Shown in pieces: positions 1-8,487 of a stretch of DNA of 64,000 bases. The stretch lies in assembly GCA_964593795.1 (NCBI GenBank), contig CAZQJC010000017.1, positions 1-64,000 of the forward strand, read 5' to 3'. The position numbers and the translations under genes were made by a program. The stretch is from JAHFDS01 sp964593795. Its GTDB lineage: Bacteria > Myxococcota_A > Polyangia > JAHFDS01. The notes below the pieces were generated by a model that was given only the letters and a program-made list of their open reading frames with translations, was not told the origin of the DNA and did no database searches. The first letter of the stretch is position 1; every line of letters begins with the position of its first letter.

Positions 1-86
1 TCGGGCTTCAGGCCTCGGGCTTCAGGCTCCGGATCCGGGTCAGAGACCCGAAGCCTGAAGCCTGGAGCCTGAAGCCTCTTCGCATG
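1..86. repeat. Imperfect inverted repeat downstream of ftcD
   Basis: The left arm holds two copies of a GGCTTCAGG-type unit. The right arm holds two copies of the complement, AGCCTGAAGCC, separated by about 20 bases around a GGATCCGGGTC core. The element lies beyond the stop of the minus-strand ftcD gene and could act as a terminator-like hairpin. Its construction (tandem short words facing their complements) resembles the element at 7502-7610. Confidence 0.6.
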
Positions 87-182
87 ACAGCTCGCAAGTC
101 CGCGTTGCAGCACACGGTTCAACATGATCGGTGCTCTAGGAGCTGCCCGGCCGGCTCGCGACCGGCCGGCTCCGGACCCCGG

Positions 183-222
<40 letters not shown>

Positions 223-277
223 TTTCCCGACGGCTCTTGAGCTGTGTTTCCCCCCACCGAGCCACGAGCGAGGGCGG

Positions 278-2095
278 TCAGCCGATGAGCGCTCTCACCT
301 TCGTCATGGTCTCGTCGCACGCCGAGCGCGCCGAGGCCTCGAGCGCTGCGCAGCGGGCGCGCATGTCGGCCACGTAGGCCGCGTCGTCGATCTGCCGCAG
401 GTTGATGAGGACGTTGAGCGCGCCGCCGACGACACCGGCGAGGCCCATCTGCGCGCCGACGCCCGCGTCCGAGGCGCTCGCCGGGTTGCCGAGCGCGGCG
501 GCGCTCCGGCACAGCTCGATCGCGCGCAGCGACGCCTCCGCCGTGCCGAACGGCACGCGCACCGCCTCCTTGAGCCCCGCCTGCATCGCCGCCTTGCGCG
601 CGGCCTGCTCCGCCGGCGTGGCCTTCGGCAGCCGCATCGCCGCCATGTAGCCCGCGAAGGCGTCCGTGTCGGCGTCGACCGCCACGAGGAGCGCGTCCTT
701 GATGCGCTGGCCCTCGTCGGCGAGGGCGCAGAGCTCCGCCTCCTTGGCCGCGTCCTTGGGCTTTCCGATGACGAGGTTCGCCACCATCGTGGCGAGCGCC
801 GCGCCGAGCGCGCCCGCGAGCGCCGCCACCGAGCCGCCGCCCGGCGCCGGCGAGTCGCGCGAGACCTCGTGCACGAGCTCGTCGGTGCGCTTCGACACGA
901 GCGCACCGGGCCTCGGGACGCCGATGACCTTGTCCGCGATGGAGAACGGCGCCACGTCGCCGAGGCCCATCGATTGCGCCGCCGTGCGCAGGAGGTCCTC
1001 GGCCGGGACGCCCGTCGAGCGGCCCTGCTGCGCGAGGTAGAAGCGGCCCGCGGCGCGCATCGCGCCAAAGGGAATCAGGCCGACCACCTCGCTGCCCGTC
1101 ACGACGAGCCCGCGCTCGGCGGCCAGGCGGCGCGCCTCCTCGAGCACGACGTGCGGAGGCGTCACGTTCCAGTCGGTGAGGTTGATCGAGATCTGCGCGC
1201 GGTCGTACTGCGGGACCTCCCAGCCGATCGCGCGACAGTGCGGGAACTTGCCTGGCTTGAGCGCCGACTGCCCCTCGAGCCGCGCGGGATCCTGGTCGTG
1301 CAGGCGCGCGAGCGCGCGGTAGTCGTAGCCGTGCGCGTGCTCGGTGTGCGCGAAGAGCTCGTCCGCGGTGCCGAAGGTCGCGTCGCAGCTCCCGCAGGAG
1401 AAGCGCCCCGGCGCCTGCTTGACGAGCTCGCCCTTGTAGTAGAAGGGGCGCGTGGCGCCGCGACGCGCCGAGCGGCCCTTCTCGCGCAGCTCGAACGCGA
1501 TGTCGGTCGCGTGGTCCTTGGCGCGCGAGTTGAGGTTCACGTTGTAGGCGATGAGGAACTCGCGGGCGCCGATGACCGTCGCGCCGCTCCTCGCGTTGTG
1601 CGTGGCGGGACCGAAGTCGGGGCGCCACGCGGGATCGGCGAGCTTGGCGGCCAGGCCCTCGTATTCGCCTCGGCGGATGTTTGCCAGGCTGCGCCGCTCC
1701 GGGGACGCTGCGGCCGCCTCGTAGAGGTAGACGGGGATCGCCAGCTCGTCGCCGACGCGCCGGCCGAGCTTGCGCGCGAGCGCGGCGCAGTCCTCCATCG
1801 TGACGCCCTCGACGGGGACGAAGGGGCACACGTCGGTCGCGCCCATGCGGGGGTGCGCGCCCGAGTGCCGCGCCATGTCGATGCGCTCGGCCGCCTTGGC
1901 GATGCCGCGGAAGGCCGCCTCGAGCACCGCCTCGGGCGTACCGAAGAACGTGACGACGACCCGGTTCGTGTCGGAGCCGGGGTCCACATCGCGCAGGTCG
2001 ATCCCGTCGACCGCGCGGATGGCCCCGCAGATGTCCTCGATGACGGCCTTGTCACGGCCCTCGGAGAAGTTCGGCACGCACTCGACGAGCTTCAT
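278..2095 (-). CDS. ftcD: Bifunctional glutamate formimidoyltransferase / formimidoyl-THF cyclodeaminase
   Basis: The cytosolic enzyme moves the formimino group of formimidoyl-glutamate (histidine degradation) to tetrahydrofolate and then deaminates it to methenyl-THF. The 605-residue product starts MKLVECVPNFSEG, the family N-terminus. The transferase block RHSGAHPRMGATD (about 76-88) carries the catalytic His, and a cyclodeaminase domain (about 405-605) contains SPAPGGGSVAAL. Residues 234-255 form an inserted C-x2-C-x12-H-x4-H pattern like a C2H2 zinc finger, absent from family members I recall. The ATG overlaps the upstream alanyl-tRNA-editing gene stop as ATGA. The open frame continues upstream to 2893, but that part is antisense shadow. 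Confidence 0.93.
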   Translation of the reverse strand: MKLVECVPNFSEGRDKAVIEDICGAIRAVDGIDLRDVDPGSDTNRVVVTFFGTPEAVLEAAFRGIAKAAERIDMARHSGAHPRMGATDVCPFVPVEGVTMEDCAALARKLGRRVGDELAIPVYLYEAAAASPERRSLANIRRGEYEGLAAKLADPAWRPDFGPATHNARSGATVIGAREFLIAYNVNLNSRAKDHATDIAFELREKGRSARRGATRPFYYKGELVKQAPGRFSCGSCDATFGTADELFAHTEHAHGYDYRALARLHDQDPARLEGQSALKPGKFPHCRAIGWEVPQYDRAQISINLTDWNVTPPHVVLEEARRLAAERGLVVTGSEVVGLIPFGAMRAAGRFYLAQQGRSTGVPAEDLLRTAAQSMGLGDVAPFSIADKVIGVPRPGALVSKRTDELVHEVSRDSPAPGGGSVAALAGALGAALATMVANLVIGKPKDAAKEAELCALADEGQRIKDALLVAVDADTDAFAGYMAAMRLPKATPAEQAARKAAMQAGLKEAVRVPFGTAEASLRAIELCRSAAALGNPASASDAGVGAQMGLAGVVGGALNVLINLRQIDDAAYVADMRARCAALEASARSACDETMTKVRALIG

Positions 2096-3276
2096 GGCGC
2101 GGGAAGATACCTCGCGACGGCTTCCCAGGGGGTCGCGGCGGGCAGGGTCACCTCGGCGCGATCGGGGCGGCCGCCGCCCTTGCCCCCGAGGGCCTGCGCG
2201 ATTGCGCGCGCGAGCGTCCCGCAGTCCGCGGTGGCGCCGGGGCCGCGGCCGAGCAGGACCCTGAGCGCGTCGCCGCCGCGCCCACCGAGCATGAACAGCA
2301 TGCCCGCGCGGCCCTCGAGCCGGCGCGCCACGACCCGCAGCGTCTCCACGTCGGCGCCGTCGATGCATTCGCATATGCGCATTCGTTCGGGATCCGCGAG
2401 CGCGGCCTCCGCCACGGCGTCCGCCACGCGCGCGCGCAGCAGGCCCGCCGCCTCGCGCGCCGCGCCGAGCTCCACGCGCAGCCGCTCGATCGCAGAGGGC
2501 ACGTCGCGCGGCCCGCAGGTCAGCGCGCGGGCGAGCCCCGCGAGCACCTCGGCGTCGCCCGACAGCGCAGCCCGGGCGCGGGGACCGGCCTCGAACGACA
2601 CGCGCCGCTTGCCCTTGTAGCGCTCGGTGCCGGTGACGCGCAAAAGGCCGATCTGCGCCGAGCGCGTGCAGTGCGTGCCGCCGCAGGGCGACAGATCGAA
2701 GTCGCCGATGCGCACCACCCGGATGCCGGCATCGACCTTGGGCGCCCGCCGCAGCCGCAACCCCGCGAGCACCTCGGGCGTCGGGAAGAACGCCTCGACC
2801 AGCACGTCGTCGTCGACGATCTCGTTGGCGAGCGCCTCGGCGCGGGCGACGAGCGCGTCGGGGACATCGTCGCGATCGAGGTCGATCGTGCACGCCGTCT
2901 CGCCGAGGCGAGACGACACCGTCGCCGCGCCCGCCGCCTCCACGAGCGCCGCCGACAGGAGGTGCTGCCCGGTGTGGAGCGCCATGTTCGCGCGCCGCCG
3001 CGGCCCGTCCACCGTGCCCGCGAGCCGCGCGCCCACGGCCGGCGGGGGCCCCTCCACGCGGTGGTGGATGACGCCTGCGTCGTCGATCTGCACGTCGAGC
3101 ACCGCCATGCCACCGAGCGTGCCGCGGTCCGCCGTCTGCCCGCCCGACTCGGGGTAGAGCGCGGTCGCGGCGAGGACCACCGACGCCCAGTCGCCGTACC
3201 GCCCGTGCGCGATCACCTCGGCCTCGAAGGCGCGCGCGAACGGGTCGTCCCAGTAGAGCTTGCGCGTCGCGGTCAT
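2092..3276 (-). CDS. AlaX-type alanyl-tRNA editing protein with DHHA1-like tail
   Basis: A free-standing relative of the AlaRS editing domain, expected to hydrolyse Ser or Gly mischarged on tRNA-Ala. Visible signatures are YPESGGQTADRG (41-52), the HTGQH pair (H101, H105) and SPCGGTH (C198, H202), which supply the four zinc ligands. A C-terminal region contains LGGKGGGRPDRAE, like the DHHA1 domain of AlaRS, so this is the long AlaX form. The length is 394 residues. The start ATG overlaps the response-regulator stop and its stop overlaps the ftcD start, both as ATGA, so translation is probably coupled through the operon. Its link to a two-component pair and ftcD is unexplained. Confidence 0.85.
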   Translation of the reverse strand: MTATRKLYWDDPFARAFEAEVIAHGRYGDWASVVLAATALYPESGGQTADRGTLGGMAVLDVQIDDAGVIHHRVEGPPPAVGARLAGTVDGPRRRANMALHTGQHLLSAALVEAAGAATVSSRLGETACTIDLDRDDVPDALVARAEALANEIVDDDVLVEAFFPTPEVLAGLRLRRAPKVDAGIRVVRIGDFDLSPCGGTHCTRSAQIGLLRVTGTERYKGKRRVSFEAGPRARAALSGDAEVLAGLARALTCGPRDVPSAIERLRVELGAAREAAGLLRARVADAVAEAALADPERMRICECIDGADVETLRVVARRLEGRAGMLFMLGGRGGDALRVLLGRGPGATADCGTLARAIAQALGGKGGGRPDRAEVTLPAATPWEAVARYLPAP

Positions 3277-3968
3277 GGCACGAGCCGGTAGCCCTGCCCG
3301 TATACGGTCAGGATGTGCCGGGGCTCCTTGTGGTTCTTCTCGATCTTGCGGCGCAGCTTCACGATGAAGTTGTCGACGGTGCGGTTGTTCGGTCCGGGTC
3401 GGTGGAGCCCCCAGATCTTCTCGAGGATCTCGTCCCTGGGCACGGGCTCGCCCTGCCGCTCGGCCAGGAGCTTGAGCAGCTCGTTCTCGTAGAAGGACAG
3501 CGCCTCGGTCTTGCGCGCCCGCGTCACGGTCTGCTTTCGCAGATCGATCGTCGCCTCCCCGATGCGCAGGACCTCCGTGAAGGTCGCGCTGCGCTCGAGG
3601 CGGCGGAAGATCGCGCCGATGCGCGCGAGGAGCTCGGCCACGGAGAAGGGCTTGGTCACGTAGTCGTCCGCGCCGACCTCGAACCCTCGCACCTTGTCGC
3701 TCTCCTGGCCACGCGCCGTCAGCATGACGATGGGCACGAGCGCGTTGTCGCGGCGGACCTCGGAGCACACCTGATAGCCGTTCATGTCGGGCAGCATGAG
3801 ATCGAGCAGGATGCAGTCCGGCTGCTCGCTCCGCGCGAGCGCGACCCCCTCCGCGCCGGTCGACGCCGACCGGACCTCGAAGCCCTCGAACCCGAGGGCG
3901 TCGCCGAGGCCCCGGACGATGTCCGGCTCATCCTCGATGAGGAGTAGCTTCTTCCGCGACGTAGACAT
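3273..3968 (-). CDS. OmpR/PhoB-family response regulator
   Basis: A DNA-binding regulator of 231 residues. It has an N-terminal receiver domain with acidic pocket EDE (12-14), phospho-acceptor D56 in LLDLMLP and K106 in TKPF. A C-terminal winged-helix domain (about 130-231) ends in the typical GQGYRLVP. The ATG at 3968 is preferred over an in-frame GTG at 3986 because GAGGA sits seven to eight bases ahead of it. The start lies inside the 3' end of the kinase gene (41-base overlap), so the two form a cognate pair. Confidence 0.93.
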   Translation of the reverse strand: MSTSRKKLLLIEDEPDIVRGLGDALGFEGFEVRSASTGAEGVALARSEQPDCILLDLMLPDMNGYQVCSEVRRDNALVPIVMLTARGQESDKVRGFEVGADDYVTKPFSVAELLARIGAIFRRLERSATFTEVLRIGEATIDLRKQTVTRARKTEALSFYENELLKLLAERQGEPVPRDEILEKIWGLHRPGPNNRTVDNFIVKLRRKIEKNHKEPRHILTVYGQGYRLVP

Positions 3969-5577
3969 GCTCGGTTTCCTCGTCACCCCTTAGCACGGGC
4001 AGGCGGATCGTGAACGTCGCTCCCTCGCCCGGCGTGCTGTCGATCTCGGCGGAGCCGCCGTGCGCCTCCGCGATGTGGAGCACGAGGGCGAGGCCGATGC
4101 CGCTGCCGCGCACCGGCTTGGTGCGCTGCGCCTTGCCCCGGTAGAAGCGCTCCCAGACCTTGTGCTGCTCGTCGTGCGAGATGCCCGGGCCGCGGTCGGC
4201 CACCGAGAGCAGGACATCCCCACCGGCGGCCGCCACGCGCACCGTGATGGCGGTGCCCTCGCCGTACTTGAGCGCATTCTCGAGGAGGTTGAGGAGCGCG
4301 AGGGTCAGGGCGTTCTCGTCCATGCGCACGCGTGGCAGGTCGTGCTCGATGTGCGTCTCGAGCGGCACCTTCTCGCGCTCGAGCCGGTGCCGGTAGAGGT
4401 CGAGCGCGCGCTCGACCACCTCGGAGACGTCCCCGGGCGCGAACTCGTAGGCGACCTTGCCGCGCTCGATGCGCGCGAAGTCGAGCACGTTGTCGATGAG
4501 GCGCGCGAGGCGATCGCTCTCGCGGGTGATGATCTCGGCGTACTCGGCGGTCTTCTCGCTCGACTTGACCTTGCCCATCGCGACGAGCTCCGCGAACATG
4601 CGGATGAGCGACAGCGGCGTCTTGAGCTCGTGCGAGACGTTCGCGATGAACTCGCTCTTCAAGGCATTGGCGCGGCGCTCCTTGCGCACGGCGAGGAGCA
4701 GCACGACGATGCCGACCGTCATGACGACGAGGCTCACCGAGACGGTCGTGATGTCGAGCAGGCTCCGGATGCGCGCGCGCTCGAGCAGGCCCTCGATGTC
4801 GCGCGGCGCCATCTGCACGCGCCACTGCCAGAGCGTGGTGGGGAAGTGGCGCTCGTAGAGATAGCCGCGCGCCGTCGCCGCGAGGTTGGCCTCGCCGAAG
4901 ATCAGCTTGCCCTGGTTCGACACCACGGCGAAGCGATGCGCGCGGCCGAGCTCGCGGAACTCGCTCGGCAGCACGTGGTCGAGCACGTAGTCCACCGACA
5001 CCTTGAGCACGATGTAGAAGTGGCGGCCGCTCGGTGACTGGCGGTGCGTGTACGAGATCAGGAACGACTCGCCGTCGAGGCGCTGGTGCCAGTGCATGTG
5101 CCCCGAGAGCGCCAGGCGATCGAGCTGCAGCTCCGGCAGGAGCTTGCCCTCGAGCTTGCTCCGGAACGTCTCGCGCTCGCGGCGCGTGCGGGCGCGAGAC
5201 GCGAACTTGAGGATGTTGGTCGGCGTGTCGAGCACGGCCACGGCCTCGACCACCTGCGAGGTGCGGACGTTCTCCTCCCAGCGCTTCTCGAAGCCCTCGA
5301 GGTGATCGAGATCGACGAGCTCGAAGAGCGTGTGATCGGCGACGAGGATGTCCTTCTCGACCGCGCGGATGACCTGGTCGGTGACGTCGCGGTTGGCGGC
5401 GACGACGCTCGCCTCGACCTGGCTCGCGAGGCCCTGCGCCGCGCGGTAGCTGTAGCGGCCGAGCAGGAGCGCGCTCGCGAAGATCGCGGCGATCGTGGCG
5501 CCGAACGCGAGCTGGCTCCAGCTCGGCCAGCGACGCGCGAGCCCGCGAGGGAGGCGGCGACGAAAGCCCTCGACCAC
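3928..5577 (-). CDS. Membrane sensor histidine kinase
   Basis: An inner-membrane kinase of 549 residues, partner of the overlapping response regulator. It has a TM helix at about 23-41, a sensor region of about 230 residues presumed periplasmic, and a second TM at about 277-297. The H-box FIANVSHELKTPLSL carries H316. The ATPase domain has an N-box (NLLENALKYG), G1 DRGPGIS and G2 GSGIGLAL. The start is GTG with no strong Shine-Dalgarno, so a nearby alternative is possible. Only 27 bases separate it from the divergent hisD start, so their promoters must overlap the coding ends. The signal is unknown. Confidence 0.92.
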   Translation of the reverse strand: MVEGFRRRLPRGLARRWPSWSQLAFGATIAAIFASALLLGRYSYRAAQGLASQVEASVVAANRDVTDQVIRAVEKDILVADHTLFELVDLDHLEGFEKRWEENVRTSQVVEAVAVLDTPTNILKFASRARTRRERETFRSKLEGKLLPELQLDRLALSGHMHWHQRLDGESFLISYTHRQSPSGRHFYIVLKVSVDYVLDHVLPSEFRELGRAHRFAVVSNQGKLIFGEANLAATARGYLYERHFPTTLWQWRVQMAPRDIEGLLERARIRSLLDITTVSVSLVVMTVGIVVLLLAVRKERRANALKSEFIANVSHELKTPLSLIRMFAELVAMGKVKSSEKTAEYAEIITRESDRLARLIDNVLDFARIERGKVAYEFAPGDVSEVVERALDLYRHRLEREKVPLETHIEHDLPRVRMDENALTLALLNLLENALKYGEGTAITVRVAAAGGDVLLSVADRGPGISHDEQHKVWERFYRGKAQRTKPVRGSGIGLALVLHIAEAHGGSAEIDSTPGEGATFTIRLPVLRGDEETEHVYVAEEATPHRG

Positions 5578-5604
5578 GACCGGTCAATGTAGCAGGCTTC
5601 GGCG

Positions 5605-6903
5605 GTGCTTCACCCCGCGCCTGTCCGAATCCTGCGCGCCGGCGAGCCCGAGGCAGACGCCCGCATCGACGCCCTTTGCCGGCGCGGTGTGGCCGCCGAC
5701 GCCACGGTGGCCGACCGTGTCCGCGCCATCCTCGGCGACGTGCGAGCGCGCGGTGACGCCGCGGTGCGCGAGCTGACGCAGCGCTTCGAGGGGCGCGACC
5801 CGGCGCCGATCGAGCTCGCCCGGGCCGACGTCGCTGCGCTGGCCGCGCGCACCGCGCCGGCCGTGCGCGCCTCCCTCGAGCGGGCCGCCGCGCGCATCCG
5901 CGCGTTCCACGAGCGCCAGCGCGAGGCCGGCTTCGAGTACGCCGAGGGAGGCTGCCGGCTCGGCGTGCGCGTGACGCCGCTCGCACGCGTGGCCGTCTAC
6001 GCCCCGGGCGGCACGGCGCGCTACCCCTCGAGCGTGCTCATGACGGCGATCCCCGCGGTCGTCGCGGGCGTGCGTGAGATCGTGCTCCTGACGCCCGGGC
6101 CCGCGCCCGAGACGATGTGCGCGGCGGAGATCGCGGGCGTCCACCGCGTGATGCAGATCGGCGGCGCGCAGGCGATCGGCGCCGCGGCCTTCGGTACGGA
6201 ATCCGTACCACGGGTGGACAAGATCGTCGGACCCGGCAACGCGTACGTGGCCGAGGCCAAGCGCCAGGTCTTCGGCGACGTCGCCATCGATGCGGTGGCC
6301 GGGCCGAGCGAGGTGCTGCTCGTCGCGGACGACTCCGCGCGGGCGGACGTGCTCGCGGCGGACCTGCTCGCGCAGGCCGAGCACGGGGCCGACTCGTTCG
6401 CCGTCCTCGTGACGACCGACGCGGCGCTCGCCGAGGCCGTCCTGCGTGAGCTGTCCGCGCAGCTCGCCGAGCTGCCTCGCCGGGAGCTCGCCGCGCGGGC
6501 CCTCTCCGACCACGGCGCGCTCGTCGTCGTCCGCGACCTCGATGCCGCGCTCGCGCTGGCCGATCGCTTCGCGCCCGAGCACCTGGGTCTGCACGTGCGG
6601 GCCGCGGCCGCGGTGGCCGCGCGCCTTTCGAACGCGGGCGCCATCTTCGTCGGCGACCACAGCCCCGAGGCCGCGGGGGACTACCTCGCCGGCCCGAACC
6701 ACGTCCTGCCCACCGCGGGCACCGCGCGCTTCGCCTCGCCCCTCGGCGTGTGGGACTTCATCAAGCGGACGAGCCTCATCGAGTACGACGAGGCCACGCT
6801 CGCGGACCAGGCCGACGACATCACGCGGCTCGCGCGCGCCGAGGGCCTCGAGGCGCACGCCCGCTCGATTGAGATCCGCCGGCGAGGTAGAAAGGGAGCA
6901 TGA
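5605..6903 (+). CDS. hisD: Histidinol dehydrogenase
   Basis: Catalyses the last two steps of histidine synthesis (L-histidinol to L-histidine, two NAD+), zinc-dependent. The length is 432 residues, normal for the family. Family blocks include YAPGGTARYPSS, KIVGPGNAYVAEAKR, AGPSEVL, Q257/H260 in AQAEH, the catalytic E325-H326 pair in APEHLGLH, and GDHSPEAAGDYLAGPNH. The start is GTG. No other his genes are near; instead its stop overlaps the grpE start (ATGA). It is divergent from the sensor kinase gene. Confidence 0.97.
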   Translation: MLHPAPVRILRAGEPEADARIDALCRRGVAADATVADRVRAILGDVRARGDAAVRELTQRFEGRDPAPIELARADVAALAARTAPAVRASLERAAARIRAFHERQREAGFEYAEGGCRLGVRVTPLARVAVYAPGGTARYPSSVLMTAIPAVVAGVREIVLLTPGPAPETMCAAEIAGVHRVMQIGGAQAIGAAAFGTESVPRVDKIVGPGNAYVAEAKRQVFGDVAIDAVAGPSEVLLVADDSARADVLAADLLAQAEHGADSFAVLVTTDAALAEAVLRELSAQLAELPRRELAARALSDHGALVVVRDLDAALALADRFAPEHLGLHVRAAAAVAARLSNAGAIFVGDHSPEAAGDYLAGPNHVLPTAGTARFASPLGVWDFIKRTSLIEYDEATLADQADDITRLARAEGLEAHARSIEIRRRGRKGA

Positions 6904-7487
6904 GCCAGGACGAAAAGCCCGGCGCCGAGGAGCCCAAGGGGTTCGTCGTGCGCGATCGCCGCTTCTGGAACCGCGAGGGCGACGAGGGCGCCTCGCCGAG
7001 CCAGCCGACCTACATCGAGCAGCTCCAGCAGGCGCTGCGCGACAAGGACGACAAGCTCCGCTCGGTCGCGGCGCGCGTGGCCGCCATCGAGAGCGAGTAC
7101 GACGAGGCCCGCGCCCGCATGCGCAAGGAGCTCGGCGTCGAGGTCGAGCGCGCGCGGCGCTCGCTGCTCTCCGAGCTGCTCGAGGTCGTGGACAACCTCG
7201 ACCGCTCGATCGGCGCCGCGCGCGGCTCCGAGCACTTCGACGCCCTGCGAAAGGGCATCGAGCTCGTGCGCGGCCAGTTCCTCGCGACACTCGGCAACCT
7301 TGGCGTGCAGCCGTTCGCCTCCGTGGGCGAGCCCTTCGATCCCTCACGCCACAGCGCCGCCTCCGCCGTGCCCGTCACCGACCACGCCCAGGACGGGCGC
7401 GTGATCGGCGTGATCAAGGAGGGCTACCGCATCGGGGAAGAGGTGCTGCGGCCGGCCACGGTGGCGGTGGGCAAGCTCTCGAGCTGA
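6900..7487 (+). CDS. grpE: GrpE nucleotide exchange factor of DnaK
   Basis: A cochaperone that releases ADP from DnaK, 195 residues. It has a coiled-coil N-terminal half with heptad-like spacing (about 38-95) and a beta-rich C-terminal head with the GrpE block ending GYRIGEEVLRPATVAVGK. The ATG overlaps the hisD stop (ATGA). dnaK and dnaJ are not in the window. A palindromic element follows the stop. Confidence 0.93.
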   Translation: MSQDEKPGAEEPKGFVVRDRRFWNREGDEGASPSQPTYIEQLQQALRDKDDKLRSVAARVAAIESEYDEARARMRKELGVEVERARRSLLSELLEVVDNLDRSIGAARGSEHFDALRKGIELVRGQFLATLGNLGVQPFASVGEPFDPSRHSAASAVPVTDHAQDGRVIGVIKEGYRIGEEVLRPATVAVGKLSS

Positions 7488-7501
7488 TTCGGGAGAAGGC
7501 C

Positions 7502-7610
7502 AACAAGGAACAGGCAACAGGCAACAGATCAGCACGGAACAAGGAGTGATCGGAGCCTTCGCCGTTCCGCACTCCGTGTTGCCTGTTGTTCTATTGCTCT
7601 GTTCCTTGTT
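7502..7610. repeat. Long imperfect inverted repeat between convergent genes
   Basis: The left arm (7502-7548) contains AACAAGGAACAG, CAACAGG words and GGAGTG. The right arm (7570-7610) is the imperfect complement, from CACTCCGTGTTGCC to TCCTTGTT. It lies between grpE (plus) and the PspA-like gene (minus), so it may serve as a bidirectional terminator. It is less GC-rich than its surroundings. Confidence 0.65.
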
Positions 7611-7622
7611 CCTCCGGGTCCG

Positions 7623-8387
7623 TCACTTCTTGACGTCCTCGGCCTCGACGACCTCGTCGTGAGCCGTGAGCTGCGCGGGCGCCTTGGTGCTGCCGGGCCC
7701 GAGCAGGCCCATGCGCTGCTTGAGGGCCGCGAGCGCGTCGTCGTCGCCGGCCTTCGCGCCCTCGAGCTGCTTGAACTTCGAGTCGAGCGAGTCGCCCGCG
7801 CCGATCTGCCCCGCCACCTGCCCCATCTCGGTCTCGGCCTCCGCCTCGGCCTCGATCTGATCGACCTTGTCGGACATGCGCGAGAACGTGTCGACCGCGC
7901 TCGTGTCGGACAGGCCCTGCATCGTCGCCTGGATCGCGCGCTGCGCCTCGGCGCGCTTCTGCCGCGCGACGAGGATGTTCTTCTTGCGCTTGGCTTCCTC
8001 GATCTTGTCGTTGAGCAGCCGGAGCTGCTCCTTGAGCTTGTCGACGGCGGCCTTCTGCATCTGCCACTGCTGCTCGTACTGCGCGAGGATCGTGTTGTGC
8101 TCCGCCTGACGGCCGAGCGCCTGGCGCGCGAGATCGTCCTCGCCGGCCTTGACCGCGAGGATGGCCTTCCGCTCCCACTCGTCGGCCTTCTTCTTCTCGT
8201 CGTCAGCCTGCTTGCGCAGCTTCTTCTCGTCGGCGATCGCGACGGCCACCTGCTTCTTGGCCTCGACGAGCTGGTTCTGCATGTCGATCAGAACCTGATT
8301 GAGCATCTTCTCGGGATCTTCGGCCTTCGAGATGAGGTCGTTCAGGTTCGATTTGATGAGCGTCCCGAGGCGCGAAAAGATTCCCAT
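7623..8387 (-). CDS. pspA: PspA/IM30 (Vipp1) family membrane-stress protein
   Basis: A peripheral inner-membrane protein of the ESCRT-III-like PspA family, 254 residues. It is almost wholly helical and charged, and begins MGIFSRLGTLIKSNLNDLISKAEDPEKM, the amphipathic helix plus family block. A long coiled coil runs from about 30 to 190. The C-terminal 60 residues are less conserved and may be a separate helix. The ATG at 8387 is chosen because the family starts exactly there, although the frame stays open upstream. No pspB, pspC or pspF homologue is next to it. Confidence 0.9.
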   Translation of the reverse strand: MGIFSRLGTLIKSNLNDLISKAEDPEKMLNQVLIDMQNQLVEAKKQVAVAIADEKKLRKQADDEKKKADEWERKAILAVKAGEDDLARQALGRQAEHNTILAQYEQQWQMQKAAVDKLKEQLRLLNDKIEEAKRKKNILVARQKRAEAQRAIQATMQGLSDTSAVDTFSRMSDKVDQIEAEAEAETEMGQVAGQIGAGDSLDSKFKQLEGAKAGDDDALAALKQRMGLLGPGSTKAPAQLTAHDEVVEAEDVKK

Positions 8388-8487
8388 GGCGGCTGTCTCT
8401 CCCGATCCTCCCAGTGTAGCCGATCTTGCCCGCGTCGCTCGACCCGGCCTTTGACCCCGGCGGCCGGGCGTGGTAACCGCCATCGCG

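Noticed and set aside
2096..2893. 266-codon N-terminal extension of ftcD
   Set aside because: It lies opposite a third-frame copy of the AlaX coding region and has no family similarity; the MKLVECVPNFSEG start is the known N-terminus.
3983..5986. A 667-codon minus-strand frame over the sensor kinase and hisD
   Set aside because: Its product is Arg/Ala/Pro-rich with no domain, and it overlaps two well-supported genes.
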